Origin: RPQJ01 sp963698735
GTDB lineage: Bacteria; Pseudomonadota; Gammaproteobacteria; Steroidobacterales; Steroidobacteraceae
DNA length: 64,000 bases
NCBI GenBank assembly: GCA_963698735.1
Contig: CAVOSA010000028.1
Location: forward strand, 124,001-188,000
Reading direction: 5' to 3'
Numbering within the stretch: the stretch's first letter is position 1; each line of letters opens with the position of its first letter. The notes below the pieces were generated by a model. The model had not been told where the DNA came from. It made no database searches and saw nothing but the letters and a program-made list of their open reading frames with translations. The position numbers and the translations under genes are program-made. This document shows, in pieces, positions 1-8,838 of this stretch.

Positions 1-546
1 GTCGAGCAGCACGTTCGGGCGGAAGCGATCAAGCGGCAGCGCCGCTGGCAGGCGCGCATTCAAGTCGTCGAGCGAGGCACGCGACAGCACCAGCACGGGA
101 TACCCGTCGGAAAACGCACTCTGTCCAGCGAGCCCCTGCGACCACGCCGGATCGGTCGGCCGCGGCCGCGCGTCATCGAAGCGCACCAGCCGCACGTCGC
201 GGCCGAGATGTTCGCCGAACCAGCTGGCCGCTGCGTCGCCTTCGTCGCTCGCGAGCACTTTATCGCGCCAGACTGTCACTTCCACGGCGTCGCCCGGCAT
301 TCCTGCCAGCGGCACCTCAAGCGTCGGCCGGCCTGGAGCAGACAATGCCAGGCAATCAATCCCGATCGCCGGCGCGACGAGTGCCAGGCGAGGCGTTTCC
401 CGCTGCGTGAGAAAGCGCCCGTCCGGCGAGACCACCATCCACTCCCGATCGTACTGCAGACCACGCGGAGTGAGCTGCGCGCGCTGCAGTGCGATGCCGC
501 GGCAGGACTTGACGGGATAGACGAGCAGCGACGCGATCCTGATCAC
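1..546 (-). CDS. MOSC N-terminal beta-barrel protein (partial)
   Basis: The reverse strand is open for 182 codons from a GTG at 544-546 and runs off the left edge, so the C-terminus is missing. The start of the product, with YPVKSCRGI, then GLQYDREWMVV and FLTQRE, matches the N-terminal beta-barrel domain that precedes MOSC sulfur-carrier domains (YcbX/mARC type). The visible end, RFRPNVLLD, is where the barrel normally joins the MOSC domain. Full-length relatives are about 260-290 residues and bind a molybdenum cofactor to reduce N-hydroxylated compounds or move sulfur. The catalytic MOSC part is outside the window, so activity is inferred from the family. The GTG was chosen because the barrel begins immediately after it. 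It is on the same strand as the c-di-GMP gene to the right and lies downstream of it. Confidence 0.8.
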   Translation of the reverse strand, partial: MIRIASLLVYPVKSCRGIALQRAQLTPRGLQYDREWMVVSPDGRFLTQRETPRLALVAPAIGIDCLALSAPGRPTLEVPLAGMPGDAVEVTVWRDKVLASDEGDAAASWFGEHLGRDVRLVRFDDARPRPTDPAWSQGLAGQSAFSDGYPVLVLSRASLDDLNARLPAALPLDRFRPNVLLD

Positions 547-613
547 GCCGGGAGCTTAGCCTGCACCCGCGCCCGGCGCGAGGACTCCCGCGCTGGCGGG
601 AAAGGCCCGGCTG

Positions 614-2923
614 TCAGCTGGCCAATGGCAGCGGAACGGGACGCCCGACCTGGTAGCCCTGCACGAAATCGACGCCCATGCGGCGGGCCGAGTCGAGCGC
701 GCTCAGGTCCTCGACCTGCTCGGCGATCACCTGGAAGTTGAGCGACCGCGCAAGCTTGATCATCGCGGTCACCATCGCCTGGTTCACGTTGTCAGAGGCG
801 AGGTTGCGAATGAAGGAGCCGTCGATCTTCAGGTAATCGAGCGGCAGGTTCTTGAGGTTGGCGAAGGAACTGAGGCCGCGACCGAAGTCGTCGAGCGCGA
901 AGCGACAGCCCATGCCGTGCAGCACCTCGATGAAGCGACGGGCGTGCTCGATGTTGGTGATCACCGAGTTCTCGGTGACTTCGAAGCAGACGCGGTCGGG
1001 CGCGACGCCCGTGCGGTCGAGGCAGTCGACGACGAATTCGAGGAAGGCCCCGTCGCCGAGGGTCTGGCCAGAGAGGTTGATGCACAGGCTGCGGTCTGCC
1101 GCGAGGCGCACGGCGCCGCGGCCGAGCGCCGTGAGCGCGGTCTGCACGACCCAGCGGTCGACGTGCGGCATGAGGCGGTAGCGCTCGGCTGCGCGCATGA
1201 ACTCGGACGGCGGGATCGACACGCCGTTGTCGTCCTTGAGGCGCAACAGGATCTCGAGTCCCGGCCCGCCTTCCTGTGGCTGCATCGAGGCGTGCACGAT
1301 CGGCTGCGCGTGCAGCTCGAACCGGTTCTCCTTGAGCGCCGACTGCAGCAGCTGCAGCCAGAGAATCTCGCCGCGCTGGCGTGCCGCGGCTTCGTCGCGT
1401 GCCGAGTACACGTGCACGTGTCCGCCCTGGTTTTTCGCGACATAGCACGCCGAGTCCGCGGCGTGCAGCAGGTCTTCGAGCGACGAGCTCTCCGCGGTGA
1501 CCTCCACCAGGCCGACGCTCACGCCGATGCTGAAGATCTTGTCCTTCCAGACGAAACGGTGATCGTTGACCGCGCGCACGACGTCGTCGGCGATCTGCCG
1601 CGCCTTTTCGAGCGGGCAGCCCGACAGCAGGACGCCGAACTCGTCGCCGCCCAGGCGACCGACGGTGTCCGAGTCGCGGACGGCATCCTTGATGAGTGCC
1701 GCGACCTCGCGCAGCATGCTGTCGCCGGCCACGTGCCCGCATTCGTCGTTGACCGACTTGAAGCGATCGAGGTCGAGATAGCACAGCACGTGCCGTGCGC
1801 CGCCAGGCGTCGCCTCGAGCGCTTCCTCGAGACGGCGCTCGAACTCGCGGCGGTTCACCAGGCCGGTAAGGGCGTCGTGACTCGCCTGGTACGACATCGT
1901 GCGCGTGAGACCACGCAGGTCGCTCACGTCGCGCAGCGCGATCACGGTGCCGTCAACCCTTCCCTTGGCATCTCGCAGTGGCGAAACCGTGACCTCGATC
2001 GAGCGTTCGCCGTTGCTCTCGGCCGACACCAGCATGCCGCGGCGGCCGAGGTTGACGCGCGTGCCCGTCGCGAGGCTCTGCCGCACGGGATCGCTGAGCG
2101 CCTTGCGGTCCCCTTCGTCGACGAGTTCGATGACGTCGCCCAGCGTCCGCCCGAGGATCTCGGCGGCAGGTTTGCCCATCAGCTGCTCGCCGGCCGAGTT
2201 GATGTAGACGATGCGGCCTTCGACGTCTGTCGTCAGGACGCTCTCCGCCAGCGAGTCGAGCGCCTCCCAGGCGGCCGCGTGACTGCGGGGCGCCGCAGCC
2301 TGCGCCTGCTGCGGCGCCATCTCGACACCGGTGACCATGACGGCGGGGCGGGCATCCAGGGTGGTGCGCGCGAAGCTGAGTTCGAGACGGTGCACCCGGC
2401 CTTCCGGGTCCGGCTGCAGCTCGACCTCGAGCCGCGCGGGCGCAGGCTCGCCCGCGGCGTGCCGGCGCAGGTACTCGGTGACGAGTTCCGCATAGTCGGC
2501 ATGGACGAGGTCCGCCAGTCGGCGTCCGCCGAGCCTGCCCGGATTCGCTACGCCGCAGAGCGCGGCGAAGCGCGCGTTCGCGAGCAGGATGCCGTCGCGC
2601 TCGAGCAGCATCGCATCGTGCATTGATTCGAGCAGGCGACGGTAAAGGGTCTCACGCTCCTCCCGCGCGGTGCTCTCGACCTGCAGCCGCTGCATCAGGC
2701 GATCGATGCCTTCGGCAATCTCGCCGGCACTGCCTTCGCCCGCGTGGGGCGTGAGTCGCTCGGCCAGGTCGCCGCTGTCGGCGACGGCCTGCACCCGCTC
2801 GCCGAGTTCGCGCAGGCGGCTGAGTTCCCGCGCACGCTGCAGCAGCGCCACGGCCAACATGGCCGCTACGGCACCCAGCAGGATCAGCGCGAGCATCAAG
2901 GTGTCATTCTCCGGACTGGCCAT
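614..2923 (-). CDS. GGDEF-EAL cyclic-di-GMP protein with PAS domains
   Basis: A 769-residue membrane signalling protein. Residues 8-28 form one transmembrane helix, a HAMP-like stretch follows, then two PAS-like domains at roughly 85-200 and 215-345. The GGDEF domain has an intact GGDEF at about 425-429, with an RxxD inhibitory site five residues before it. The EAL domain has EIL instead of EAL around Glu557, but keeps INLSG, FEVTE, DDFG (678-681), LKID and AEQVE. Both halves therefore keep their main catalytic residues, and the protein could make c-di-GMP, degrade it, or do one under the control of the other. The ATG at 2921-2923 was chosen because it lies just before the membrane helix; the frame stays open upstream but shows no domain there. 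It diverges from the PIMT-like gene. The bound ligand of the PAS domains is unknown. Confidence 0.9.
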   Translation of the reverse strand: MASPENDTLMLALILLGAVAAMLAVALLQRARELSRLRELGERVQAVADSGDLAERLTPHAGEGSAGEIAEGIDRLMQRLQVESTAREERETLYRRLLESMHDAMLLERDGILLANARFAALCGVANPGRLGGRRLADLVHADYAELVTEYLRRHAAGEPAPARLEVELQPDPEGRVHRLELSFARTTLDARPAVMVTGVEMAPQQAQAAAPRSHAAAWEALDSLAESVLTTDVEGRIVYINSAGEQLMGKPAAEILGRTLGDVIELVDEGDRKALSDPVRQSLATGTRVNLGRRGMLVSAESNGERSIEVTVSPLRDAKGRVDGTVIALRDVSDLRGLTRTMSYQASHDALTGLVNRREFERRLEEALEATPGGARHVLCYLDLDRFKSVNDECGHVAGDSMLREVAALIKDAVRDSDTVGRLGGDEFGVLLSGCPLEKARQIADDVVRAVNDHRFVWKDKIFSIGVSVGLVEVTAESSSLEDLLHAADSACYVAKNQGGHVHVYSARDEAAARQRGEILWLQLLQSALKENRFELHAQPIVHASMQPQEGGPGLEILLRLKDDNGVSIPPSEFMRAAERYRLMPHVDRWVVQTALTALGRGAVRLAADRSLCINLSGQTLGDGAFLEFVVDCLDRTGVAPDRVCFEVTENSVITNIEHARRFIEVLHGMGCRFALDDFGRGLSSFANLKNLPLDYLKIDGSFIRNLASDNVNQAMVTAMIKLARSLNFQVIAEQVEDLSALDSARRMGVDFVQGYQVGRPVPLPLAS

Positions 2924-3142
2924 GTCCCCGCGGGCCGCGGGCACTCGCGTCCCAGCGAGGTTTGTAGTTGTTTTCGTCCACGCCCAAGCCTTGCCGTCGC
3001 AGCATATAGGAACGGGTCGCGCGCGCCCGCGGGATTCACCATAATCCGCAGGCAGATTGCCTTGTCGCGGCGGCGCGCAGACCTTAACCTTCGCGCCGGC
3101 CGCGCGCGCGGATCCCCGTTGTTCACGCCTGGAATTACCCGT

Positions 3143-3796
3143 ATGTTCGACGTCCAGTTCGCCCGCCGCCAGATGATCGAGCAACAGGTGCGCGCGTGGG
3201 AAGTCCTCGACCTCAAGGTGCTCGACGCCCTGCAACAGGTGCCGCGCGAGGAATACGTCCCAGCCGCGTTTCGCGAGATCGCCTTCGCCGACACCGGCGT
3301 GCCGCTCGGCCACGGCCAGTCGATGCTGCCGCCGAAGCTGGAAGGCCGCATCCTCCAGGCGCTCGAGATCCAGCCGCACGAGCACGCGCTCGAGGTCGGC
3401 ACCGGCAGCGGATTCTTCGCTGCGTGCATCGGCCGCCTCGCGCGCAGCGTGCGCACGATCGACCTTTTCCCGGACTTCGCGACGGCCGCCACCGACGTGT
3501 TCGCCCGCACTGGCACGCACAACGTGGTCGCCGAGACTGCTGACGCCATGCAGCTCACCGAACGCGATGCCTATGACGTCATCGCCCTGACCGGGTCCCT
3601 GCCTGTGTACGACGCCCGGTTCGAACGGGCGCTCAGGGTCGGCGGCAGGCTGTTCGTGATGGTCGGCAACGGGCCGATGCTCGAGGCTCTGCGGGTGACA
3701 CGCACGGGGCCGTCCGACTGGTCCCGCGAAAGTCTGTTCGAAGCCGGGATGCCGGCCCTCATCCACGCGCCGGAGCCTTCGAAGTTCGTGTTTTGA
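3143..3796 (+). CDS. protein-L-isoaspartate O-methyltransferase-like protein
   Basis: A 217-residue class I SAM methyltransferase of the PIMT family. The SAM motif LEVGTGSGFFAA is at about 83-94. The N-terminal helix pair (ARRQMIEQQVR), the VPREEYVP segment and the final PSKFVF are typical of the shorter PIMT-like proteins often found just before tolC in gammaproteobacteria. The region that in classical PIMT carries the substrate motif with Thr-Ile-Ser reads GHGQSMLPP here, so true isoaspartyl repair activity is uncertain. The ATG at 3143 fits the family start. It is followed about 100 bp later by tolC on the same strand. The 219 bp upstream, shared with the divergent c-di-GMP gene, hold no other gene. 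Confidence 0.85.
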   Translation: MFDVQFARRQMIEQQVRAWEVLDLKVLDALQQVPREEYVPAAFREIAFADTGVPLGHGQSMLPPKLEGRILQALEIQPHEHALEVGTGSGFFAACIGRLARSVRTIDLFPDFATAATDVFARTGTHNVVAETADAMQLTERDAYDVIALTGSLPVYDARFERALRVGGRLFVMVGNGPMLEALRVTRTGPSDWSRESLFEAGMPALIHAPEPSKFVF

Positions 3797-3898
3797 GCCC
3801 TGGGCCGGTGCGGGGGCTAGCCAACCGGCCTATAGGTGATATAGTCTAGTACAACACTAGTTGACCAATTGCGCGGCTACGGCCGCCACGGTGGAGTC

Positions 3899-5356
3899 AT
3901 GACGACGAAATCTCTGCTTCTCGCCTGCAGCGTCGCGGCCGCCCTCCTGGGCAGCGCGCCGGTTCGCGCCGAGAACCTGATCGAGGTGTACCTGGACGCG
4001 GTCCGCAGCGACCCGCTGGTACGCGAGGCTGAGGCCCGGCGCGCAGCAGCGCTCGAGCTCAAGCCGCAGGCGCGTGCGCTGTTGCTGCCGCAGATCAACC
4101 TCGGCGGCCAGATCTACACGGCCAATTCCGATGGCGAGTCGACCTTTCCGCAAGTGAACCCAACCACGGGCAATATCGTCACGGTCGGTAACAAGAGTTC
4201 GACCGACGTCAGCCAGTACTGGGACTACCGGGCCGAACTGACCCAGAGCGTGTTTCGCTGGGACCAGTGGCAGGAACTGAAGCGCGCCGATTCGCAGGTG
4301 GCGGTGGCTGAGGCGACTTATCGCGCTGCGCAACAGAATCTGCTCGTGCGCGTCTCGCAGGCATATTTCGACGTGCTCGCCGCCGAAGACACGCTGAGCG
4401 CGGCGCAGGCGACGCTCGACGCCTTCAGCCGCCAGCTCGAGCAGGCCGAGAAACGCTTTGAAGTCGGCCTGATCGCGGTGACCGACGTGCAGGAGTCGCG
4501 CGCCGCGCACGACAGCGCGACCGCCGGCGTCATCGCGGCCAAACGCGCAGTGGCGACTGCGCAGGAAGCGCTGCGCGAACTTACCGGCGAGAGCTACGGC
4601 TCGCTGGTGAAGCCGGCGGACCAGATGGCCCTCGACAAGCCGGATCCGGCCGACGAGCAGGCCTGGGTCGATCTCGCACTGCAGAACAACCTCGACGTGG
4701 TCGCCGCGCGCCTGGGTTCGGAAGTAGCGAGCGCCAACGTCAAGATCGCGCAAGCCGGCCACCTGCCGACGGTCGATCTCTTCGCCCAGTACAACGAGAG
4801 CAACCGCGACGCAACGCAGACCAACCAGTCGTTCGACCCGTCTGGCACCTTGGACCCGGGCGACCCCGTGGGCGGCTCGGCCGACTCGAACACCACCAGC
4901 GACGTGATCGGCTTGCGCTTGAACATCCCGATCTTCAGTGGCGGCGGGACGCAATCGCGCGTGCGCGAGCAGGTGCAACTGCACCGCGCGGCCCGCGAGA
5001 AACTCGAGGGCACCATGCGTTCGGCCGAGCGCCAGACCCGCGACGCCTACCTCGGGGTGCTGGCCGAGAAGGCACGCGTGCAGGCATTGCAGCAGGCCGT
5101 CAAGTCGAGCCAGACCGCGCTCGAGGCCACCGAGGCGGGCTTCGAAGTCGGCACGCGCACCACGGTAGACGTGCTCGATGCGCGCCGGCGCCTGTTCGAG
5201 GCACAGCGTGACTTCGCGCGCAGCCGCTACGATTACCTGATCAACATCGTGCGGCTGGAATCGGCGTCCGGCGGCCTCAAGCAGGATGACCTCGACGCGA
5301 TCAACGGACTCCTGACGCAGCCGACCACGCTGCCCGTGGTCAGGCCGAAGAGCTGA
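3899..5356 (+). CDS. tolC: TolC family outer membrane efflux protein
   Basis: A 485-residue outer membrane channel subunit. A signal peptide of about 22 residues ends at VRAEN. Two OEP repeats follow, with long heptad-rich helices (for example around LEQAEKRFEVGLIAVTDVQE and TEAGFEVGTRTTVDVLDARR), the signature of TolC-type trimers that dock on RND, MFS or ABC exporters. The length matches E. coli TolC. The ATG at 3899 has GGAG five bases upstream and directly precedes the signal peptide, so it is preferred over an earlier in-frame codon. A short palindrome, CTAGT and ACTAG separated by 5 nt, lies at 3846-3860 in the leader; its role is unknown. The stop codon lies inside the 3' end of the convergent waaA (17 bp overlap). 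Confidence 0.93.
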   Translation: MTTKSLLLACSVAAALLGSAPVRAENLIEVYLDAVRSDPLVREAEARRAAALELKPQARALLLPQINLGGQIYTANSDGESTFPQVNPTTGNIVTVGNKSSTDVSQYWDYRAELTQSVFRWDQWQELKRADSQVAVAEATYRAAQQNLLVRVSQAYFDVLAAEDTLSAAQATLDAFSRQLEQAEKRFEVGLIAVTDVQESRAAHDSATAGVIAAKRAVATAQEALRELTGESYGSLVKPADQMALDKPDPADEQAWVDLALQNNLDVVAARLGSEVASANVKIAQAGHLPTVDLFAQYNESNRDATQTNQSFDPSGTLDPGDPVGGSADSNTTSDVIGLRLNIPIFSGGGTQSRVREQVQLHRAAREKLEGTMRSAERQTRDAYLGVLAEKARVQALQQAVKSSQTALEATEAGFEVGTRTTVDVLDARRRLFEAQRDFARSRYDYLINIVRLESASGGLKQDDLDAINGLLTQPTTLPVVRPKS

Positions 5357-6611
5357 GCAGCGGCTCGACCATCGAGACCAGGCGGTCGACCGCGCCACGG
5401 TTGGCCGCCACCGCATCGCGGCCGCGGGAGCCATCCGCGCGGGCCTGCTCTGCGTTCCCGAACCAGTCCAGTAAGCGATAGCCCAGCTCGTCCTGGCTGC
5501 GCACGATGCGCAGGGCGCCGGCCTGCTCGAAGAGGTCGGCGATGTCCTGGGAGTTCTGCGTGTGCGGGCCCGACAGCATGGGCAGGCCCAGCACCGCGGG
5601 TTCGAGCAGGCTGTGGCCGCCGATCGGCACCAGGCTGCCGGCGACGAAAGCGATGTCCGCCGCCGCATAAAACATCTGCAGTTCGCCGAGCGTGTCGACC
5701 AGGAACACCGCGTCGTCAGCCGCCGGCAGTGCGCCGGAACTGCGCTGTGCATGACGCACCGCACGCCTGCGCAGCAGCGTGCGCACCGACTCGAAACGCT
5801 GCGGATGCCTGGGCACCAGCACCAGCAACGCATCGGGATAGCGCTCCCGCACCGCCGCATGCGCTGCGAGCGAAGCCTCCTCCTCGCCTTCGTGCGTGCT
5901 GCCAGCGATCCAGACGGGGCGTCCCGCACCCCACTGCTGTCGCAGCGACCTTGCCGCCGCGATCGTTGCCGCGGGAATTTCAATGTCGTACTTGATGTTG
6001 CCGGTGACCTGCACGCGGCCAGGGGCTGCGCCGATCGCACGGAAGCGCTCGGCATCGGCCGCGGTCTGCGCTCCGATCAGGATGCCGTGCGACAGCGTGT
6101 CGCGAAACAGCGAGGCCATGCGACGATAGCGATCGACCGACCTCGTCGATACGCGCGCGCTGCCCAGTATCAGCGGAATGTGACGGCGGCCCAGCTCCGC
6201 ATAGAGCGTCGGCCAGATCTCTGTCTCGAGGATGATGGCAACCTGCGGCGCCACGCGGTCGAGGAAGCGGCGGACCGAGCCGGGGAGGTCGTAGGGCAGG
6301 TAGCAGTGCCGCACGCCGTCCTTCAACAGCGCCTTCGCCCGCTGCGCGCCGGTTGGCGTGACGGTCGTGATGACGATCGGCAGGCGGGGATGCCGTCGGC
6401 GCAGCTCGGTGACGAGTCCCGCCGCCGCCTGTACCTCGCCCACCGACACCGCGTGCACCCAGATGCAGCCTGGCTGTGCCTGGCGCGGTACCAAGCCGAG
6501 ACGCTGGCCAAGTCGCCCACGATACTCATGGTTGAACAGCGACTTCCACGCTTCCTGCGCGATGACGAGCGGCGCGAGCAGGTAGGTGAGCAGCACGTAG
6601 AGCAGGCGCAT
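5340..6611 (-). CDS. waaA: 3-deoxy-D-manno-octulosonic acid (Kdo) transferase
   Basis: A 423-residue inner-membrane-anchored glycosyltransferase that adds Kdo to lipid IVA in LPS assembly. The N-terminal hydrophobic helix (residues 1-20) is followed by the RGRLGQRLGL segment and WVHAVSVGEV, where Glu59 is the expected catalytic base. The Rossmann halves carry the VITTVTPTGAQRAK motif and the C-terminal GGHSLLEPA donor-binding motif. The length matches E. coli WaaA (425). The gene starts 9 bp after kdkA stops on the same strand, so the two are very likely cotranscribed. Because a Kdo kinase is adjacent, the enzyme is probably of the mono-Kdo type, as in Haemophilus; that is inference from context. 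Confidence 0.95.
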   Translation of the reverse strand: MRLLYVLLTYLLAPLVIAQEAWKSLFNHEYRGRLGQRLGLVPRQAQPGCIWVHAVSVGEVQAAAGLVTELRRRHPRLPIVITTVTPTGAQRAKALLKDGVRHCYLPYDLPGSVRRFLDRVAPQVAIILETEIWPTLYAELGRRHIPLILGSARVSTRSVDRYRRMASLFRDTLSHGILIGAQTAADAERFRAIGAAPGRVQVTGNIKYDIEIPAATIAAARSLRQQWGAGRPVWIAGSTHEGEEEASLAAHAAVRERYPDALLVLVPRHPQRFESVRTLLRRRAVRHAQRSSGALPAADDAVFLVDTLGELQMFYAAADIAFVAGSLVPIGGHSLLEPAVLGLPMLSGPHTQNSQDIADLFEQAGALRIVRSQDELGYRLLDWFGNAEQARADGSRGRDAVAANRGAVDRLVSMVEPLLSSSA

Positions 6612-6620
6612 GCCGTGTCC

Positions 6621-7355
6621 TCAGCCTTCGACACCGGACAGCAGCGCCCGCCACTGCTCGTCGCCGAAGCGGTCGCGCGGTAGTCCGGCAGTCACCTTGA
6701 CCAGGGACCGCTTGAGACGCGCCAGCACCGATTCTTCCCAGGCGCCGCGCGCGCGGATGCGTCCGCGGTCGAAATCGAGCACGTAGACGGCATTCGCTGC
6801 TCCGACCAGCAGGTTGTGCGCGTTGAGGTCGGCGTGCTGCACGCCGTGCGCATGCAGGTCGCCGACGCATCGGCCGATGGCCTCCCAGGCCACTGGCGCC
6901 AGTGATGTTTCCTGCAGCGCATGCGCGAGCGTGCGGCGCACGGGCAGTTCGACGGTCAGCAGGTCGGCGCGATAGACGAGCCCGACGCGCTGGTAGCGCG
7001 CGGCAACGGGCTGCGGGACCGGCAGCCCCCACGCGCGCAACTGGCGCAACAGCCGAAACTCGCTGAACGAGCGCGTGCGGTCCTCGCCGGTCCAGAAGTA
7101 GAGGTCGTCGGCGATGCGCGCCATCAGTCCGCCGCGGCGGTAATGACGCAGCACCCAATGCTGACCGAGCGTGGTGCGGACGAATGCCACGGTGCCGCGG
7201 CCGCCGCGCATGGTCTCCAGCGCGCCGAGGGCCTGCCAGTGCGCGGGATCGAACACGGACTCTGCGGATTGGCCGAGGCAGGAAGCATCGTATAGCATCG
7301 CGCCGCCCGCCCCGCGCGCGAGCGCCTCCTCCCCGGCGGCGGCTGCTTCGTTCAT
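6621..7355 (-). CDS. kdkA: 3-deoxy-D-manno-octulosonic acid kinase
   Basis: A 244-residue Kdo kinase of the KdkA family, which phosphorylates the Kdo residue of the LPS inner core. The fold is that of small RIO/WaaP-like protein kinases. The catalytic loop HADLN is at about 174-178 with Asn181 downstream, and the metal-binding DFD is at 194-196. The conserved VLRHYRRGGL near residue 70 is characteristic of KdkA. The ATG at 7353-7355 was taken; a later Met before LYDAS is possible, because the first 20 residues are Ala-rich and not conserved. It is the first gene of a two-gene unit with waaA and diverges by 55 bp from a heptosyltransferase-like gene, so this is a small LPS-core locus. Confidence 0.9.
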   Translation of the reverse strand: MNEAAAAGEEALARGAGGAMLYDASCLGQSAESVFDPAHWQALGALETMRGGRGTVAFVRTTLGQHWVLRHYRRGGLMARIADDLYFWTGEDRTRSFSEFRLLRQLRAWGLPVPQPVAARYQRVGLVYRADLLTVELPVRRTLAHALQETSLAPVAWEAIGRCVGDLHAHGVQHADLNAHNLLVGAANAVYVLDFDRGRIRARGAWEESVLARLKRSLVKVTAGLPRDRFGDEQWRALLSGVEG

Positions 7356-7410
7356 CGGTGCGGATTGTTCACGATCCGGACCCCGCTGCCTACCGTTTCG
7401 AAGGCGCACG

Positions 7411-8493
7411 ATGAAGCCGCCCCTGTTCAACACGCCGCCAGCGTCGATCTGCGTCCTGCGCCTGTCGGCGCTCGGCGACGTCTGTCACGTGCTGCCGGTG
7501 GTGCGCACGCTGCAGGACGCCTGGCCCTCGACCAGGATCACCTGGATCCTGGGCAAGCTCGAGTACAAGCTGCTCGGCCACATCCCCGACGTCGAGTTCA
7601 TCGTCTTCGACAAGAAGGCGGGCGCGCAGGGCTATCGCGACCTGCGCCGGCAGTTGCGGGGCCGGCGCTTCGACGCCTTGCTGCACATGCAGCTCGCGCT
7701 GCGCGCGAGCATTGCATCGACGCTCGTCCCGGCGCGGCACCGGCTGGGATTTGATCGCGCCCGCGCGCGCGAAGGACAGTGGCTGTTCACGAACGCAAAG
7801 ATCGAGCCGCGGTCGCGCCAGCACGTGCTCGACAGCCTGTTCGGGTTCGCCGAACGTCTCGGCGTCGCGACGCGTTCGCTGCGCTGGGACATTCCCCTGC
7901 CCGATTCCGCGCTGGCGTACGCGGCCGATGCGATCCCGGACGCGTCCCGACCAACGCTGGTGATCAGCCCATGCTCGAGCCATGCACTGCGCAACTGGAG
8001 CCCGCAGCGGTACGCGGCGCTGGCCGACCATGCCGTCGTCAGTCATGGCATGGACGTGCTGCTCTGCGGCGGGCGCAGCGCGCTGGAACTCGAGTACGGC
8101 GCTACGATCGAACAATGCATGCGGCAGCCGTGCCGCAACCTGATCGGGCGCGACACGCTGCTCGAGTTCCTGGCGACGCTGCAGCGAACCACGGTGCTCG
8201 TTGCACCGGACTCCGGGCCCGCGCACATGGCGACGACGGTCGGCACGCCCGTGATCGGCCTCTACGCCGCCACCAATCCCGAACGCAGCGGCCCGTACTT
8301 CAGCCGGCGCTGGTGCGTGGACCGCTACGACCGTGCCGCGACGCGGTTCCTGAATCGCTCTGCCAAGAGCGTTGCCTGGACCGAGAAGATCGAGCTGCCG
8401 GGTGTCATGGACCTGATCGAGATCGACGACGCCGTGGAAAAACTCGACGAACTGATGCGGGCCGGCGCGCCGCGCACGCCGACAAATACCTGA
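7411..8493 (+). CDS. glycosyltransferase family 9 (heptosyltransferase-like)
   Basis: A 360-residue GT-B glycosyltransferase of family 9, which contains the ADP-heptose:LPS heptosyltransferases. Seen in the sequence: the opening ICVLRLSALGDVCHVLPV, RHRLGFDRARAR, and the donor-site segment VLVAPDSGPAHMATTVGTPV. These are the usual WaaC/WaaF/WaaQ-type motifs. Which sugar and acceptor it uses cannot be told from sequence; the neighbouring waaA and kdkA make an LPS inner-core role likely. The ATG at 7411 sits directly before the conserved LRLSALGD region. The 55 bp between this gene and kdkA must hold both promoters. Confidence 0.9.
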   Translation: MKPPLFNTPPASICVLRLSALGDVCHVLPVVRTLQDAWPSTRITWILGKLEYKLLGHIPDVEFIVFDKKAGAQGYRDLRRQLRGRRFDALLHMQLALRASIASTLVPARHRLGFDRARAREGQWLFTNAKIEPRSRQHVLDSLFGFAERLGVATRSLRWDIPLPDSALAYAADAIPDASRPTLVISPCSSHALRNWSPQRYAALADHAVVSHGMDVLLCGGRSALELEYGATIEQCMRQPCRNLIGRDTLLEFLATLQRTTVLVAPDSGPAHMATTVGTPVIGLYAATNPERSGPYFSRRWCVDRYDRAATRFLNRSAKSVAWTEKIELPGVMDLIEIDDAVEKLDELMRAGAPRTPTNT

Positions 8494-8603
8494 TTCCGCA
8501 GCTCTCCCGCACCTGCAGGAAAGGTCGCGCATGGCGCCAGTGAGGGCGACTGCGCGATAATGCGCGCCCCAGCCGGGTCAACCCCATTCGACGAGGCAGC
8601 ACC

Positions 8604-8807
8604 GTGACGGCCGAACGCAGCGAGAAGCCAATCCAGCCGAATGCCCAGCACCAGTACGAGGTGACCCTGGCCGACCTGCCGCTGGCCTGCCCGATGCCCG
8701 GCATGCACTTGTGGAATTCACACCCGCGAGTGTTCCTGGCGATCGAGGGCACCGGCTGGGCGAAGTGCCCGTACTGCAGCGCGGAGTACACCCTCAAGAG
8801 GGGTTAG
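8604..8807 (+). CDS. small zinc-ribbon protein (zf-CHCC, NDUFS6-like)
   Basis: A 67-residue cytoplasmic protein with a Cys-His-Cys-Cys zinc site: Cys29, His34 or His39, and the pair CPYC near residues 55-58, closing with SAEYTLK. The family (zinc-finger domain proteins related to the NDUFS6 C-terminus) is widespread in proteobacteria. Its role there is unknown; in mitochondria the relative is a complex I accessory subunit. The start is GTG at 8604, after an AGGCAGCACC stretch. The stop codon lies in a tandem GGGGTTA repeat. The gene stands alone between the glycosyltransferase and a palindromic repeat region. Confidence 0.8.
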   Translation: MTAERSEKPIQPNAQHQYEVTLADLPLACPMPGMHLWNSHPRVFLAIEGTGWAKCPYCSAEYTLKRG

Positions 8808-8829
8808 GGGTTAGGGGTTAGCGGTTAGT
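8796..8829. repeat. tandem TTAGGGG-like heptamer repeat
   Basis: Three to four head-to-tail copies of the heptamer GGGGTTA (last copy GCGGTTA) run through the stop codon of the zinc-ribbon gene into the intergenic region. The unit resembles a telomere repeat but the array is too short to have that role. A related GGGGTCA doublet begins the repeat at 50981-50996. Confidence 0.7.
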
Positions 8830-8838
8830 AGCAGCATG

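Noticed and set aside
917..2626. Open frame of about 570 codons opposite the GGDEF-EAL gene
   Set aside because: The minus strand shows full domain motifs; the plus-strand product shows none.
2924..3766. Upstream in-frame extension of the GGDEF-EAL protein by about 280 residues
   Set aside because: It runs through the divergent promoter region and antisense to the PIMT-like gene, with no domain; the ATG before the membrane helix is the better start.
8796..8829. Telomere-like TTAGGGG repeat as a chromosome end
   Set aside because: Only three to four copies, internal to the sequence and overlapping a gene stop; a short intergenic repeat is the simple explanation.
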